Assembly (NCBI GenBank): GCA_028284145.1
Contig: JANQSH010000031.1
Span: 1 to 43,518, forward strand
Reading direction: 5' to 3'
Length of the DNA stretch: 43,518 nt
From: Planctomycetaceae bacterium
GTDB lineage: Bacteria > Planctomycetota > Planctomycetia > Planctomycetales > Planctomycetaceae
Shown here: piece after piece, positions 36,141 to 43,518 of the stretch
Layout: each line of letters begins with the position of its first letter
Position numbering within the stretch: position 1 is the stretch's first letter
The notes under the pieces: generated by a model
Databases searched by the model: none
Told to the model about the DNA's origin: nothing
Seen by the model: the letters and a program-made list of their open reading frames with translations, nothing else
Program-made: the position numbers and the translations under genes

Positions 36141-37244
36141 TCAGGCGTTGAGCCACTTCAGTTTGCTCACGCGACCGGTTCCGACCCACTCCGCCACGTA
36201 AATGTTACCCTGACCATCAAAGCAGGCATCGTGCGGATGGATGAAGCGACCATCGATCCATTTGCTTGCGGTCCGGCGAATGGTCCTCTTCGCGTCCCCC
36301 TTGATGCGCTCGATATCCGAACCCAGTCGAGCGACAACTTCATTCTTTTCATTCAGCAGTGTCACCCGCGCAAACAATTCGGGGACAACCATCAGGTTTT
36401 TCCAGGTGTCCATATTGGCCGGCCAGCCATAGCCTTCCAGCGTTTCCATGTACTTTCCATCCATTGTGAGATACTGCAGAGTATGGTGTGCCCGGTCGGC
36501 GATCACGATTGAGGGTTCTCTTCCCTCGCGACGATCAATCCAGATCCCATGCGGTGTCTTGAACTTTCCCTGCCCATGACCTGGACCGCCGAAATGCCGC
36601 TTCCACTTCCCATCCCTGTTGTACTGGTGGACGTAAAATGAACCATAGCCATCGACGAGCAGGAAATCGCCGTCATCCAAAAATGCGAAATTCGTCGGCA
36701 GGAATCGATTCCGTCCCCATACTTTCTGTGGATTGCTCGCTTCACCATCAGCATAAACACCCGATTCCATCGGCGCATGTTTCCACCAGACGCGTTCCCC
36801 CTTCAGGTCGTATTTGCCCAAGGCCTTGATCATCTGGTAGCCGCAGACGTAGACGAATTCCTGACCATCTTCCTCGCGGATTTCGATGCCATGACCACCA
36901 CCCTGCAATTCCGTTCCGAACGAAAGAACGTATTTTCCCTGTTCATCAAACACGAAGATCGACGGGTGATCTTTAAAATGATTTCGACCTTCGTGAATGA
37001 CGTACAGATTGCCCGCTTTGTCAACTGCCACGTTGTGGGTCGTTTGCCACTGAAATTTCTTCGGCAACTGGGGCCATTCGTGCATCACTTCGTAGCGATA
37101 ATCCCCTTCGCCGATGATCGTTCTGGAATCCGATTTATTCGCTGTGATCACGGCAGGTGCAGCAACACACGCGGCGACCGCAGCCGAGGAACCCGCCAGA
37201 AATCGACGACGCGAAACGGTTGGGGATTGAATGGTTTGTGACAT
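36141..37244 (-). CDS. Tat-exported six-bladed beta-propeller (NHL-type) protein
   Basis: 367-residue protein with a Tat signal (SRRRFLAGSSAAVAACVAA) and then an NHL/SMP30-like beta-propeller. Repeated blade elements are visible: NVAVDKAGNLYVIHEGRNHF, SIFVFDEQGKYVLSFGTEL, PHGIWIDRREGREPSIVIAD, HPHDACFDGQGNIYVAEWVG. Function is unknown; such proteins in planctomycetes are often exported, and a peptidyl-lyase or lactonase role is only a possibility. ATG 37244 has a weak GGA upstream. It is likely monocistronic. Confidence 0.9.
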   Translation of the reverse strand: MSQTIQSPTVSRRRFLAGSSAAVAACVAAPAVITANKSDSRTIIGEGDYRYEVMHEWPQLPKKFQWQTTHNVAVDKAGNLYVIHEGRNHFKDHPSIFVFDEQGKYVLSFGTELQGGGHGIEIREEDGQEFVYVCGYQMIKALGKYDLKGERVWWKHAPMESGVYADGEASNPQKVWGRNRFLPTNFAFLDDGDFLLVDGYGSFYVHQYNRDGKWKRHFGGPGHGQGKFKTPHGIWIDRREGREPSIVIADRAHHTLQYLTMDGKYMETLEGYGWPANMDTWKNLMVVPELFARVTLLNEKNEVVARLGSDIERIKGDAKRTIRRTASKWIDGRFIHPHDACFDGQGNIYVAEWVGTGRVSKLKWLNA

Positions 37245-37276
37245 GGAATCCTCGCGACAGATATGGTGAATGTGAC

Positions 37277-37480
37277 ATGGGCGATTGCCCGAAATGCGGC
37301 GGCCAATTCAAGGCGATAGCGAATCACTGGCTGGGAATATCAGACCACACCTGGAGCGCAAATGCAATCGGCTTTTTGAAACAGCGGTTTGCCAACACAG
37401 AAACAAAGAAGCGTAACTTATGGATCAGTCGCCAATGTCAGGCGTATCATCGACCTTCACCCACTCCGCATCCCGATTGA
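37277..37480 (+). CDS. Doubtful zinc-finger ORF
   Basis: 67-codon ORF with a C2H2-like N-terminal motif: CPKCGGQF, then NHWLG and SDH. The spacing resembles zinc-finger segments of HNH homing-endonuclease-like proteins, which is an inference from pattern only. The 3' part overlaps the antisense gene at 37425-37940. No convincing Shine-Dalgarno precedes ATG 37277. It may be a fragment of a mobile gene or chance. Confidence 0.25.
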   Translation: MGDCPKCGGQFKAIANHWLGISDHTWSANAIGFLKQRFANTETKKRNLWISRQCQAYHRPSPTPHPD

Positions 37481-37940
37481 GAATCGCGAACTCCAGAGCA
37501 TAGTCAGGATCGCGGAATTCATAATCGACATTGTCAGAGTATGCCGTGATGTCAATCGCGGGTGGGAGGAACAGTTCCCAGAGGAAACAGGGCATCAGGC
37601 AGAGAATGACTGCGAGCATGGCCACCCATTTGCGAATCGGTCGTGCGACGAAATCGTCAAGCCAGGGCCACCCGAAATACAGAAAAACAATCGTCACACC
37701 AATTGTGATTGCGAGACCACCCAGACGCTGACACCGAATAACACGAGAGCAAGGGGAACAAGCCGGAACGCGGACGGAAAAAGGGCGTCCGAACATCCAG
37801 AATACCCAGGTCCACCACCCAATGGTGTGCGTCCACAGGCGAATCAACCGGCCTTCGTTGTCGGCATTACACCGAACACACCGCTGCGGAAATCGGACGA
37901 CATGTTCGCGTGGTAAATTAACGTCCGTACTCAATGGCAA
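37425..37940 (-). CDS. Zinc-ribbon-like membrane protein
   Basis: 171-residue protein of no recognised family. The N-terminal cytoplasmic part has CVRC (about residue 21) and CSPC (about 62), a likely zinc ribbon. Two hydrophobic spans follow (GGLAITIGVTIVFLYFGWPW and WVAMLAVILCLMPCFLWELF), then an extracytoplasmic or cytoplasmic acidic end. The TTG at 37940 has AAGG 7 nt upstream. It follows the Walker-B protein (37990-38730) by 49 bp on the same strand, so it may belong to the split Rad50-like operon, though nothing in it suggests DNA metabolism. Confidence 0.75.
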   Translation of the reverse strand: MPLSTDVNLPREHVVRFPQRCVRCNADNEGRLIRLWTHTIGWWTWVFWMFGRPFSVRVPACSPCSRVIRCQRLGGLAITIGVTIVFLYFGWPWLDDFVARPIRKWVAMLAVILCLMPCFLWELFLPPAIDITAYSDNVDYEFRDPDYALEFAILNRDAEWVKVDDTPDIGD

Positions 37941-37989
37941 GGTGATCGCCTTTCGTTGTCCTGATCACCAACGGTCAATTCCCAAACCA

Positions 37990-38730
37990 TCACTCCATCT
38001 CTTCAGTTTCATCGTGATTATCCGGATATTTGTCCGTTGTGTCCAGAATTCGTTCAACCTGTGGAATGCCGTTTTTGTTGGTACTCAATTGATAGATGCG
38101 ATCCGCATACCGTTCAAACATGGCCACATCGTGGTGACTGATCATCAACACCTGAAACCCAAGCGCGGCAGCCGCCTCGTGGACAATCTTCACCAACTTC
38201 GGCACGAGGTTCGGTCGCAACCAGCAGTCCTGTTCATCCAGCACAAGAAACCGCCGATGTTCGTTTTCTTCGAGTGTCGCCAGAGAGAACATCCGCAGGC
38301 CAACGCTCAAAATGTTTGCGACCGAGCCCCCCTGCCCACGCAACACATCTTCTTCGTTTCCGTTCCGCTCGATCCAGAAATTGACCGTAGCGACGCCCCG
38401 TTTGAAGTCGGCGGCCGCTTTCAGCTCAATCGGCTGTTCGAGGATTTCCTGTAACGCAATTGTCAACTTCTCCTGTACCACATCCAGCAGTTCGGCAAAG
38501 AGTTGTTCACTTAACTGCTCCAGTGCGATGGTCACCTCTTTGGTAATTCCGAGGTATCGCTTTAACTCTGCCAGTTCTTTGTCGATCACCGCCAGTCGCG
38601 CGAGACGATCATTTCGCCGACCAATCAGCCGATCGATGCGTGTACGCAACTCCCTCGCCGATTGTGCATCCTCCTTCGTCGGCACCGATTCGGCAGACTG
38701 ATATGTGGTTGAAGTGTGGATCGGATTCAT
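37990..38730 (-). CDS. Split Rad50/SbcC-like ATPase, C-terminal half (Walker B)
   Basis: 246-residue SMC/Rad50-type ABC ATPase half. Residues of about 20-100 are charged helix (a short descending coiled coil). The signature counterpart is RGQGGSVANI (131-140). Walker B FLVLDE (161-166) is followed by a D-loop-like QDCWL, and the H-loop is MISHHD (H199/H200). It contains no Walker A or P-loop of its own. The partner is supplied by the protein at 40004-41338, which has Walker A but no Walker B. The ATG at 38730 overlaps the stop of the coiled-coil gene by 4 bp (ATGA). Together the two would make a Rad50-like head, in which ATP is bound between Walker A of one and signature of another molecule. 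The role (DNA-end processing) is inferred. Confidence 0.85.
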   Translation of the reverse strand: MNPIHTSTTYQSAESVPTKEDAQSARELRTRIDRLIGRRNDRLARLAVIDKELAELKRYLGITKEVTIALEQLSEQLFAELLDVVQEKLTIALQEILEQPIELKAAADFKRGVATVNFWIERNGNEEDVLRGQGGSVANILSVGLRMFSLATLEENEHRRFLVLDEQDCWLRPNLVPKLVKIVHEAAAALGFQVLMISHHDVAMFERYADRIYQLSTNKNGIPQVERILDTTDKYPDNHDETEEME

Positions 38731-39071
38731 GTGGACGCTTCCCCCGCCTCATCAATTGCCTGACTCGCGGCGGCGAATTTCTGCTCGACCTCTGCCAAAT
38801 CGCTTTCAATCCTGTCGAGCGATCGTTGATATTCAAGACGTTTCTGCTCGTTTTCTGCTTTCATCGACTCCAACAGTTCGGACAACTCTTCGACGTCGTC
38901 CGTGCCATACTTTTCTCGCGCCTCGGCTTTCAGTTTGTCCAACTGTTCCGTCGCTGTTTCGAGTTGTGTCTCGGCCTGGATCTTTCGCGTGTTTAATGCC
39001 AGATGGCGTTCGGTCAATTGTTCGATACTTTGCCCGTTTTGATCGCCGTTCGCTTTGTTGCGTTTATTCAT
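38727..39071 (-). CDS. Coiled-coil protein of the split Rad50-like operon
   Basis: 114-residue, highly charged protein predicted to be almost wholly coiled coil (ERHLALNTRKIQAETQLETA; LSELLESMKAENEQKRLEYQ). A YGTDDVEEL segment in the middle may be a break or hinge. It sits between the Mre11-like gene (8-bp overlap, ATGAATAA) and the Walker-B half (4-bp overlap). It could be the missing descending arm of the Rad50 coiled coil on a separate chain, or an assembly factor; both are inference. No family was recognised. Confidence 0.8.
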   Translation of the reverse strand: MNKRNKANGDQNGQSIEQLTERHLALNTRKIQAETQLETATEQLDKLKAEAREKYGTDDVEELSELLESMKAENEQKRLEYQRSLDRIESDLAEVEQKFAAASQAIDEAGEAST

Positions 39072-40011
39072 CGGTCACTTCCTTCGCGAGGGTCATGATT
39101 TCCTCGGCTACTTCGGTTTCAAACTGTTCGACATTCTGCTTCAGAAATTCCATCAATCCCACTCCGCTGGATGTCCGCCGCGCCTGCAATTCCGCCAACC
39201 CCGCGACAAACGTGGATGAGCGACCATTAACTTCATCAGCCTCTTCAACCGAGTCGTGAAACACCTCGGCAAACGGGCGGTGTGGAATTTCGACGTATTT
39301 CAAATCGTATCCATGCCTCTGAACGTCAACTCGCAAAGCCGAGGGAACACGGACGCGGGAGGCATCGCTTCGAGTCCGACGGCTAATGTTTCCCGGGTTG
39401 ACCCAGCGGGTTTCTCCTTTCACAACATCGTCCAGCCGCCGGTGAATGTGTCCGTTCACCAGCAGGTCGACACCGGGGATTTCAAAGGGCTTTAACCGTC
39501 CTTCATCGTAGCCGGGAATCAAGATGTCGTGGTGTGTCAGCCAGACCACCAGAGGCGTCTGTTCGGAGTCGACCAATTCAACATCGAATTCTCTGGGGAT
39601 CTTTTGTCGATACGAACTTCCACCGACGACCACCGGACGACCATTGATGTTGCCCTGCCATGGCTGTTCGCAGACCAGTTGTAACCGACCAGCCGAAACC
39701 AGCAGACTGAGCGAATCGTCGGGCGTCAGTTCCGGGTTGTAATGCACGTCATGATTGCCATAGATCCCGAGGATTTCGCCATCGAACATTTTCAGCAGAC
39801 GGCCGATTAACCAGTTGGGGTTGTCGCGCGGACGTTCAAACAGATCACCCAGAATGACGGGTAGCAGACTCTCTTTTCGCGCGTAGTTCAAACACCACTG
39901 CAGCTTTTCGAGAATCGTTTCGGCATATTCATCTTTGCGGAAGCCGGGTGTGCGGCCTTCCAGATGCGGATCGCCGATCAGCAACAACCCGGAATACTCG
40001 CGATCAGGCAT
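39064..40011 (-). CDS. Mre11/SbcD-like metallophosphoesterase
   Basis: 315-residue phosphoesterase with all Mre11/SbcD metal motifs: IGDPH (D14, H16), ILGDLFERP (G55-D56), YGNHD (85-89), LTHHD (H160/H161) and NGHIHRR (187-193). Mre11-type enzymes cut DNA ends and hairpins with Mn2+ and act with a Rad50-type ATPase. The C-terminal 90 or so residues are helical and could hold the Rad50-binding part. The ATG at 40011 overlaps the stop of the N-terminal ATPase half by 8 bp (ATGCCTGA). It is transcribed between the two halves of the ATPase, consistent with one complex. Confidence 0.9.
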   Translation of the reverse strand: MPDREYSGLLLIGDPHLEGRTPGFRKDEYAETILEKLQWCLNYARKESLLPVILGDLFERPRDNPNWLIGRLLKMFDGEILGIYGNHDVHYNPELTPDDSLSLLVSAGRLQLVCEQPWQGNINGRPVVVGGSSYRQKIPREFDVELVDSEQTPLVVWLTHHDILIPGYDEGRLKPFEIPGVDLLVNGHIHRRLDDVVKGETRWVNPGNISRRTRSDASRVRVPSALRVDVQRHGYDLKYVEIPHRPFAEVFHDSVEEADEVNGRSSTFVAGLAELQARRTSSGVGLMEFLKQNVEQFETEVAEEIMTLAKEVTDE

Positions 40012-41338
40012 GGTCGTGGCTTCCCAACCCGGCGGCAGCACGTTCAACAATGCGATCGGGATCCAACGCGCCACCGCAGACGGGACATTCCGACTCTGAA
40101 GCGAAACGCCGCAAGTCGAGCGCGACGATTTCGAGTTCTCCCTGCAATTCGGCGATTTGCGACTGCCACTTCCGCTGCCGCTGTATCGCGTTGTTCCACT
40201 CCGATATAAGTTGTTCCATGGATGTTGGGGCTTCCTCAACATCCAGGGGGGAAATCGTATCGATCAGATCCCGCTCCGACTGGTACCGTTCGACCGCAAT
40301 CATCTGCCCGTGCATCCTCTGCACCACCTGCCAAATTTCACGATCATTCTGTTGCGCTGGAGGTTCAGCAAGATTGGTCAACGCGGCAACGCGGCTTTCC
40401 ACCTGATTCACTTTCTGCAATGCGGATCTCAGTTCCCCTTGCAGATCCGAAAATGAGTTCTCTTCCTCCAATTCCGGCGGACTTTGCAATTCTCTCAATG
40501 CCGTACGTCGTGCACTACCCAATTCGCAGGCGGCTCTCTCGCAATTCAGATCCCAGATCAGACTATCCAGATAATCAGTTTTGGCCATTGAGGGGGGGAG
40601 ATGCAGTGTGTTCAACGCATCATTTTCCGTCTGGAATTGTCGGACTTTGCGACCGCATTCAATCAATTGGCTCAAGTCTCGCGATAGCGCGGCGATTTGT
40701 TCCTCGCGATGCTGCAATTCTGTCGCCTGTTGTTCCACCTTTTCGACTACACTTTGTAATGCAATGACCGGTTCGAGGGTTTCCAGTTCCCGCTGCACCT
40801 TTTCGGCTTCGGTTTCCAGACGTCGGACGTCCCGTTTTGCTTCGGTCTGTTTCTCCTTGTGTCGTTTCTGCATTGCCACCAGTTGAATGACGTCCGATGA
40901 TGAGGCAAAAAACCGAGCCGCTTTCGCCTCCGATTCATCCAGCAGAAAGATGGGCAACTTCTGCGTACCGAAGTGAATGTCAAATTCCGCATTCCCTTTG
41001 TGGTCCACCTTGTCGAGCCGCAACGCTTTGTGCAGTTCTTCGGGTAAGCCACTTCTGAGACGGTCGAATTTCTGGCCATCGATGAGATAACTCGGTGCAT
41101 CCTTCCGTTTCCACTCGATCGTGTGGCCATCGTCGGTCTGTACGGTCACGCTGCATTCCCGCGTGCCATGTCGCCTGGCGAATTTCGACGGTTCGTTGTG
41201 ACAGAGAATCTGCAGCGCGGTGACAATCGCGCTTTTACCGATGTTGTTCGGCCCGACCAGTACCGTCAGACCCGCGGCCGGTTCGATTACCGTTCGCTCG
41301 TGTGACATGAAATTGACAAGTTCGATCCGTGTGATCAT
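40004..41338 (-). CDS. Split Rad50/SbcC-like ATPase, N-terminal half with zinc hook
   Basis: 444-residue protein. The N-terminal ATPase lobe begins ITRIELVNFMSHERTVIEP, as in Rad50/SbcC, with Walker A GPNNIGKS (29-36). Residues of about 150-415 form a coiled coil with heptad-like charged helices (EAEKVQRELETLEPVIALQS). Near the C-terminus is ECPVCGGALDP, C418 and C421, matching the Rad50 zinc-hook CPVC. Only 23 residues follow the hook, so the descending arm and lobe with Walker B are absent and are encoded by the separate gene at 37990. ATG 41338 has AGGA 7 nt upstream and overlaps the stop of a small ORF by 4 bp. This is not a truncation artefact visible here: the next gene begins in overlap, and the halves are separated by two genes. 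Confidence 0.88.
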   Translation of the reverse strand: MITRIELVNFMSHERTVIEPAAGLTVLVGPNNIGKSAIVTALQILCHNEPSKFARRHGTRECSVTVQTDDGHTIEWKRKDAPSYLIDGQKFDRLRSGLPEELHKALRLDKVDHKGNAEFDIHFGTQKLPIFLLDESEAKAARFFASSSDVIQLVAMQKRHKEKQTEAKRDVRRLETEAEKVQRELETLEPVIALQSVVEKVEQQATELQHREEQIAALSRDLSQLIECGRKVRQFQTENDALNTLHLPPSMAKTDYLDSLIWDLNCERAACELGSARRTALRELQSPPELEEENSFSDLQGELRSALQKVNQVESRVAALTNLAEPPAQQNDREIWQVVQRMHGQMIAVERYQSERDLIDTISPLDVEEAPTSMEQLISEWNNAIQRQRKWQSQIAELQGELEIVALDLRRFASESECPVCGGALDPDRIVERAAAGLGSHDHA

Positions 41339-41568
41339 GCGTCATTCCTGGTCTTTCGCGCCATCTCCAGCAAACATACGACGCTCTCCGTATACGAATG
41401 CCGAGGAATGATGATTGTGTCACGAACGGGTTGGCATTCCCTGTATGCGCGGCTTGGTGCGACGGGCCATTTTACCGATTGAAGGTTGTGGTTGATTATC
41501 TCCACAGAAGTGCATCGAATGCAGTTATCATAGGGGTAGTCATTATGGGTGCAGCTGTTACGGAACAT
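41335..41568 (-). CDS. Doubtful small ORF leading the split Rad50-like operon
   Basis: The frame ends in TGA overlapping ATG 41338 of the next gene (ATGA). A start at ATG 41568 lies only a few nt after the predicted transcription start (about 41572). The peptide of up to 77 residues is Cys-containing (CTHNDYPYDNCIRC) and ends EMARKTRNDA. A shorter frame from GTG about 41427 is possible. No family was recognised. It may be a leader peptide that couples translation of the ATPase half. Confidence 0.3.
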   Translation of the reverse strand: MFRNSCTHNDYPYDNCIRCTSVEIINHNLQSVKWPVAPSRAYRECQPVRDTIIIPRHSYTESVVCLLEMARKTRNDA

Positions 41569-41578
41569 GAGCCTCGCT

Positions 41579-41608
41579 GTCATATGTTGTCGATTGGTAT
41601 ATTGTCAA
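41579..41608 (-). promoter_or_regulatory. Sigma-70-type promoter for the split Rad50-like operon
   Basis: On the minus strand TTGACA (41608-41603), an 18-nt spacer and TATGAC (41584-41579). Initiation is predicted near 41572, about 230 nt before ATG 41338. The 230-nt leader holds the doubtful ORF 41335-41568 and a long-range 7-bp inverted repeat GAATGCC/GGCATTC near 41396-41432. Confidence 0.6.
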
Positions 41609-41784
41609 TTAAATTGAAGTGATGTCCAGAGGTGCGAAACAGGAATTCGGTGGGTTTCGTTTCACTCCGGCCACTTGACAACTTTATTGTAACCGACGCA
41701 TTACACGCGGCGAAATCATCCTGGAATTCCGCGACGACGTAGCGCCGCGACGAGATTAAGACAACCCAATACAATTCATAAAGA

Positions 41785-41824
41785 CCGAAAGAAAACCCCT
41801 CGAAAACAGGTTGCTTTCGAGGGG
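41785..41824 (-). terminator. Intrinsic terminator of the second Gfo/Idh/MocA gene
   Basis: On the minus strand CCCCTCGAAA pairs perfectly with TTTCGAGGGG around a 9-nt loop (41796-41824) and is followed by TTTTCTTT. It lies 40 bp after the stop at 41865. Confidence 0.85.
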
Positions 41825-41864
41825 CGGACTTTCAATTTTCTATTTCGATTCGAGAAAAAGTGGA

Positions 41865-43172
41865 TCAGGCAAACGGGTTATGAATACCCGGCAGCGGCAC
41901 GGGCAGCCCCCCCCCCTCACCCGGGACAACCGGCGGTGCGTTTTCCATCGTCCAGTTGTCGATATCCGGGCAATAATCTTTACCTTTGGCGAGCAGTTCG
42001 TCCCATTTCAACGTGCGTCCGGAGTAACAGGCTTCGCGACCGAGAATGGCGGTAAAGGTCGATTTTGCACCATACTCGCCTTCGTTATAAATTTCGCCAG
42101 CCATCAGCGCTTCGATCAAATCGTGCTGTTCCTGCTGATGGCCACCGGGACTTTTTCCGCTGAATGTCCAAGCCTTTCCCTCTTTTGGGCTGATGGAGCC
42201 AGCCGGATTGGCCGTTCCCTTCGAGCCGTGCACATGCTCGCTGACGGACGTAAAGCTGTTGGCAAGATGACGCCCCTGGCTGTACATTTTTGTGCCATCA
42301 GCGAAGGTGTACTCGCAGAAGGTGTGGTCGAAAATCTGCGATTTCGTTTTATCGCCATCCATGCGGCGTTCACTGCCACCCATGCCGTTGCATTCCACCG
42401 GGTATGCACCTTTTACCCAGCAACCGACATCGAGGTTGTGAATATGCTGTTCGCAGATTTGATCGCCACAGGCCCAGATGTAGTGGTACCAGTTGTGACA
42501 TTGAAAACCGAGGTCGGTCATACCCCTTTGACGCGGTCGCCACCAGATTCCACGACCGTTCCAATAAACGCGCTGGCAGATGATGTCGCCAATGGCACCA
42601 TCCTGAATTCGCTTGATGGTGTCGATGTAGCGCGGCTCATGGCGTCGCTGTAGTCCGATGCCGACCATCAGATTCTGCTTCTTCGAACTTTCCACCGCTT
42701 TCAGAACGCGGCGAACACCGGGAGCATCTGAGGCAACCGGTTTTTCCATGAAGACATGGCGGCCCTTTTGCACAGCGTAGTCGAACTGTTGCGGTTTGAA
42801 GCCGGGAGGCGTGGCGATGATCACCAGATCGCAATCGACATCAATTGCTTTCTTGTAAGCATCGAGACCAGTGAAGATGCGTTCTTCCGGCACGTCAACT
42901 TTGTCTTTGTATCTCGACTTCAGACCGTTGACTTTGTTTTTCGCGTTACCTTCAAAGGCATCCGCCACAGCGACCAGTTTCGTGTTGCCTTTGGTATTCA
43001 TGATTTGTGCAGCGGCACCACTGCCACGACCACCACAGCCGACGAGAACGAAGCGGATTTCATCGCTGCCAGCAGCGTATGCTCCGTGGGAGATGGAACC
43101 GGCCAAAGCCGACCCGGCAAGAGCGACGGTCGAAGTTTTCATGAAATTGCGACGTGTGGTGTTGTTCGACAT
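41865..43172 (-). CDS. Tat-exported Gfo/Idh/MocA family oxidoreductase
   Basis: 435-residue Gfo/Idh/MocA oxidoreductase. The Tat signal is RRNFMKTSTVALAGSALAGS. The Rossmann domain starts VLVGCGGRGSGAAAQIM; the family EKP appears as FMEKPVAS, and the C-terminal domain contains HNLDVGCWVKG. It is a paralog of the protein at 133-1593 (similar layout, sequences diverged), so it is not a recent duplicate. ATG 43172 has AGAGG upstream. The C-terminal end is Pro/Gly-rich (VVPGEGGGLPVPLPGIHNPF). Substrate unknown; likely periplasmic. Confidence 0.93.
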   Translation of the reverse strand: MSNNTTRRNFMKTSTVALAGSALAGSISHGAYAAGSDEIRFVLVGCGGRGSGAAAQIMNTKGNTKLVAVADAFEGNAKNKVNGLKSRYKDKVDVPEERIFTGLDAYKKAIDVDCDLVIIATPPGFKPQQFDYAVQKGRHVFMEKPVASDAPGVRRVLKAVESSKKQNLMVGIGLQRRHEPRYIDTIKRIQDGAIGDIICQRVYWNGRGIWWRPRQRGMTDLGFQCHNWYHYIWACGDQICEQHIHNLDVGCWVKGAYPVECNGMGGSERRMDGDKTKSQIFDHTFCEYTFADGTKMYSQGRHLANSFTSVSEHVHGSKGTANPAGSISPKEGKAWTFSGKSPGGHQQEQHDLIEALMAGEIYNEGEYGAKSTFTAILGREACYSGRTLKWDELLAKGKDYCPDIDNWTMENAPPVVPGEGGGLPVPLPGIHNPFA

Positions 43173-43518
43173 AGATTTCTGACCTCTGACTAAGAAAACG
43201 GAAGGTGATGTTACGGCACTGCAGTAGAATGCCGGGGGGTTGCCCTGGGGATCAAATCCATCGAAACTGGTGGGATGTCTGACCGAGAATCGACTCCATC
43301 CATCATAACATTTTCAAGGGTTGATGTCACTGACAAGGCCAATTTGCTCAGTGCGGTTCAAGGTTTGTTTTCCTGAGTCTGGCGAAGAGGTGTTGGACAT
43401 TCCAGGCGTTGCCCCTTCTGCCCGCGCGGATCTGAGACCTGTTGCAGTACTGCGAACAGGCCCGGCGAAACTGCGGGTTGCATGGTCGATTTCTCCGGGA
43501 GTTTGTCACAACGGGACA
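43173..43518. other. Intergenic region at the window end
   Basis: 346 bp with no convincing gene on either strand. It should contain the promoter of the gene at 41865-43172; no clear -35/-10 pair was found. Confidence 0.4.

Noticed and set aside
1..43518. CRISPR array or toxin-antitoxin system
   Set aside because: No regularly spaced short repeats were found (R1 and R2 copies are scattered), and no small adjacent gene pair with toxin-antitoxin motifs.

Overview
The window (about 43.5 kb, moderately GC-rich) looks like chromosome from a planctomycete, probably Planctomycetaceae-like. The evidence is four Tat-signal proteins (two Gfo/Idh/MocA oxidoreductases, a TIM-barrel sugar isomerase-like protein and a beta-propeller protein), TadE/TadG-type proteins with an RRGA(T/A)LVEF-type N-terminus, a large membrane pyrophosphatase, and many lineage-type hypothetical proteins. 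The taxonomic call is inference; no rRNA gene is present. No tRNA, rRNA or CRISPR array was seen.

Layout. 1-2300: Tat Gfo/Idh/MocA oxidoreductase, a perfect-stem terminator, two doubtful small ORFs and a cluster of two dispersed repeats (families R1 and R2). 2297-7525: His/Gly-rich secreted protein with a sigma-54-like promoter, divergent UDP-sugar dehydrogenase and CapD/WbpM-type dehydratase genes (surface polysaccharide), and a CDF metal exporter whose stop codon abuts that of the capD-like gene. 7647-8308: repeat R1, a decayed IS5-family transposase and repeat R2. 8414-14262: an orphan DUF58 protein, then an ABC ATPase/permease/membrane-anchored protein operon. 14302-17236: promoter, long leader and K+-dependent-type membrane pyrophosphatase. 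17236-20884: two R1 copies, rsfS (apparently with an ATT start), argS and a nitroreductase. 20891-23167: SDR oxidoreductase and an orphan TAXI-type binding protein whose 3' end has been replaced by an IS5 fragment. 23384-27763: sugar isomerase-like protein, then an opposite-strand Tad-like operon (two TadE-like paralogs with coiled-coil tails, a TadE, a vWA TadG). 28154-32039: acidic His-rich secreted protein and an MMPL/RND exporter. 32642-36118: selB-selA. 36141-37940: beta-propeller protein and a zinc-ribbon membrane protein.

37990-41338 is the most interesting region: four overlapping minus-strand genes that together look like a Rad50/SbcC-Mre11/SbcD machine in which the Rad50 ATPase is split. 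The first gene carries Walker A, a coiled coil and a terminal CPVC zinc-hook-like motif; the second is an Mre11-like phosphoesterase; the third is a 114-residue coiled coil; the fourth carries the ABC signature-like segment, Walker B and H-loop. A good sigma-70-type promoter lies upstream. The window ends with a second Tat Gfo/Idh/MocA oxidoreductase with a strong terminator.

A second theme is genome remodelling by small mobile sequences. Six copies of R1 (about 100 bp), two of R2 (about 100 bp, ends CTAGTG/CACYAG) and two fragments of the same IS5 transposase occur, and in three places a repeat or fragment supplies or overlaps the stop codon of the adjacent gene.
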